Assembly: GCA_001820095.1 (NCBI GenBank)
Contig: MHOO01000011.1
Span: forward strand, 65,958-101,667
DNA: 35,710 bases
Source of the DNA: Candidatus Staskawiczbacteria bacterium RIFCSPHIGHO2_01_FULL_39_25
GTDB taxonomy: Bacteria > Patescibacteriota > Minisyncoccia > Minisyncoccales > Staskawiczbacteraceae
Direction: 5' to 3'
The notes under the pieces were generated by a model. It searched no databases. It worked only from the letters and a program-made list of their open reading frames with translations, and was not told where the DNA came from. Of the stretch, positions 34,877-35,710 are shown in pieces. Position 1 is the first letter of the stretch. Every line of letters starts with the position of its first letter. Position numbers and translations under genes: made by a program.

Positions 34877-35341
34877 ATGCAAACATCAAGATATAATCAT
34901 AAGAAAAATAAATCTCTGGCGGGGTTTACCATTATTGAGCTGTTGGTCGTGGTTTCCATTATAGCCGTGCTAGCCTCTATTGTACTGGTAAATGTTACGG
35001 GGTATATCAATAAAGGAAAAAATGCCGCAATAAGGGGAAATTTAGCCACGGTGGTAACGAACGGATCCATATTTTATGATAACAATGGCACGTTTGATAA
35101 CTTCTGCGCCAACGCCTACTTCACCAGCCCTTCAGCCGCAATTACCTCTGCGGGCGGTACGGCTGCTTGTGTTGAAAAGGGAGATAACACCGCCTGGTGC
35201 GCCTGCTCAACGATGAAGGTTACGGTTGAAGAGCCCTTAAACAGCACATTCTGCGTAGATTCTACGGGGTATAAAAAAGTAACGCAAAACATCGGTTTGT
35301 GCCCTACAAGATGCCCTGCGGCAGGAGCGTGTGTGGATTAG
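34877..35341 (+). CDS. Type IV pilin, cysteine-rich C-terminal domain
   Basis: A 154-residue prepilin. A 16-residue positive leader ends in Gly; cleavage by prepilin peptidase would fall at G/F in 'SLAGFTIIELLVVVSIIAVLA', with Glu5 of the mature protein present. The hydrophobic N-terminal helix is followed by 'NVTGYINKGKNAAIRGNLATVVTNGSIFYDNNGTF' and a C-terminal domain with eight cysteines, suggesting disulfide bonds outside the cell. It is followed about 100 bases later by a close paralogue with a much shorter leader. Major versus minor pilin cannot be decided from sequence. Confidence 0.93.
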   Translation: MQTSRYNHKKNKSLAGFTIIELLVVVSIIAVLASIVLVNVTGYINKGKNAAIRGNLATVVTNGSIFYDNNGTFDNFCANAYFTSPSAAITSAGGTAACVEKGDNTAWCACSTMKVTVEEPLNSTFCVDSTGYKKVTQNIGLCPTRCPAAGACVD

Positions 35342-35394
35342 AGTTACAAAACAGATTAGAATTAGTTTTACAAGGAGTTATCCACAGACTTATA

Positions 35395-35423
35395 TTGCGT
35401 ATACTGGTGATACATATTAAAAT
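35395..35423 (+). promoter_or_regulatory. Promoter of the second pilin
   Basis: TTGCGT (35395-35400), 17 bases, TAAAAT (35418-35423), 20 bases before the ATG at 35444. A TTATCCACA motif lies just upstream (35378-35386). Confidence 0.55.
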
Positions 35424-35443
35424 TGTATTAGCTGATAAAACTT

Positions 35444-35710
35444 ATGCGAACATCAAAAGGTTTCACCATCATTGAACTGTTAGTCGTAGTTTCCATTATT
35501 GCCGTATTGGCTGCTATTGTACTAGTGAATGTAACGGGCTATATCAACCGAGGCAAGAATGCTTCAATAAAATCAAATTTGGCTACCGTAGCGACGAATG
35601 GTTCTATTTTCTTCTATAATAACAGCACCTACGACGCCTTCTGCACCAACGCCTACTTCACCAGCCCTTCAGCGGCAATTACTGCTGCCGGCGGCACGGC
35701 TATTTGCACC
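35444..35710 (+). CDS. Second type IV pilin, paralogue of the first (cut by window end)
   Basis: The frame from the ATG at 35444 is open to the window edge (89 codons) and is absent from the ORF track because it has no stop here. It reads MRTSKG/FTIIELLVV... with a leader of only 6 residues, then 'NVTGYINRGKNASIKSNLATVATNGSIFFYNNSTYDAFC'. It repeats 'NAYFTSPSAAIT.AGGTA' of the first pilin nearly exactly, also at DNA level. The strong local identity suggests a recent duplication or gene conversion. Expression is probably independent through the promoter at 35395. Confidence 0.93.
   Translation, partial: MRTSKGFTIIELLVVVSIIAVLAAIVLVNVTGYINRGKNASIKSNLATVATNGSIFFYNNSTYDAFCTNAYFTSPSAAITAAGGTAICT

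Noticed and set aside
27349-35386. Replication origin because of DnaA boxes
   Set aside because: Only two isolated boxes 8 kb apart, no cluster, and no dnaA or dnaN nearby.

Overview
The window looks like a piece of a Candidate Phyla Radiation (Patescibacteria, most likely Parcubacteria-type) chromosome. The reasons are compact AT-rich DNA with genes on both strands, mostly housekeeping DNA-repair and translation genes, many starts without a Shine-Dalgarno sequence, short simple-sequence tracts embedded in frame inside core genes, a large intein in UvrB, and a type IV pilus cluster with no secretin gene. The assignment is inference from gene content and style; no 16S gene is present. TGA is used as a stop, so the UGA recoding known in some CPR lineages is not seen.

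Layout. 1-3034 (minus): the start of ruvB, a consensus plus-strand promoter driving a candidate structured RNA, a short PilB/GspE-like ATPase and a degenerate DHH-family protein. 3078-7717 (plus): tsaE, a free-standing Pol I-type 5'-3' exonuclease, a HAMP membrane protein, mutM/fpg, an unknown protein with a strong SD, and holA. 7793-9050 (minus): rpsT and two small coiled-coil genes, each coiled-coil gene having its own promoter and terminator. 9174-11612 (plus): an 812-residue protein with a degenerate J domain. 11648-15268 (minus): uvrB interrupted in its P-loop by a 556-residue homing intein. 15281-20138 (plus): ruvA, an unknown protein, a membrane-anchored Mur ligase, two tiny basic ORFs behind a three-way-junction RNA element, a NIF3-like protein and a dihydroorotate dehydrogenase. 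20139-24448 (plus): a second candidate structured RNA, a small EF-Tu-domain-2-like protein, a GreA/GreB factor, a duplicated intergenic element, a half-size MFS protein, PolX and a Nudix hydrolase. 24547-27356 (minus): comF-smpB-tmRNA-infC-rpmI-rplT in one tight block. 27440-35710 (plus): pilM, pilN, pilO, a membrane-anchored GspF-N-like protein, pilB, a CheY-like receiver, pilT, pilC and two tandem pilins, the last cut by the window end.

How the genes work together. RuvA/RuvB, UvrB, Fpg, PolX and the exonuclease cover recombination and excision repair. HolA, S20, L20, L35, IF-3, SmpB and tmRNA belong to replication and translation, with ribosome rescue (SmpB plus tmRNA) encoded by directly adjacent genes. 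The pilus block supplies the inner-membrane platform, both motor ATPases and pilins; in monoderm-like CPR cells this may serve attachment to a host and DNA uptake (ComF is nearby).

Transcription signals are unusually legible: several genes have a -10 hexamer only 5-9 bases before the ATG (leaderless), whereas a minority, mainly unknown genes, have strong SDs. Most convergent or independent units end in clear hairpin terminators.
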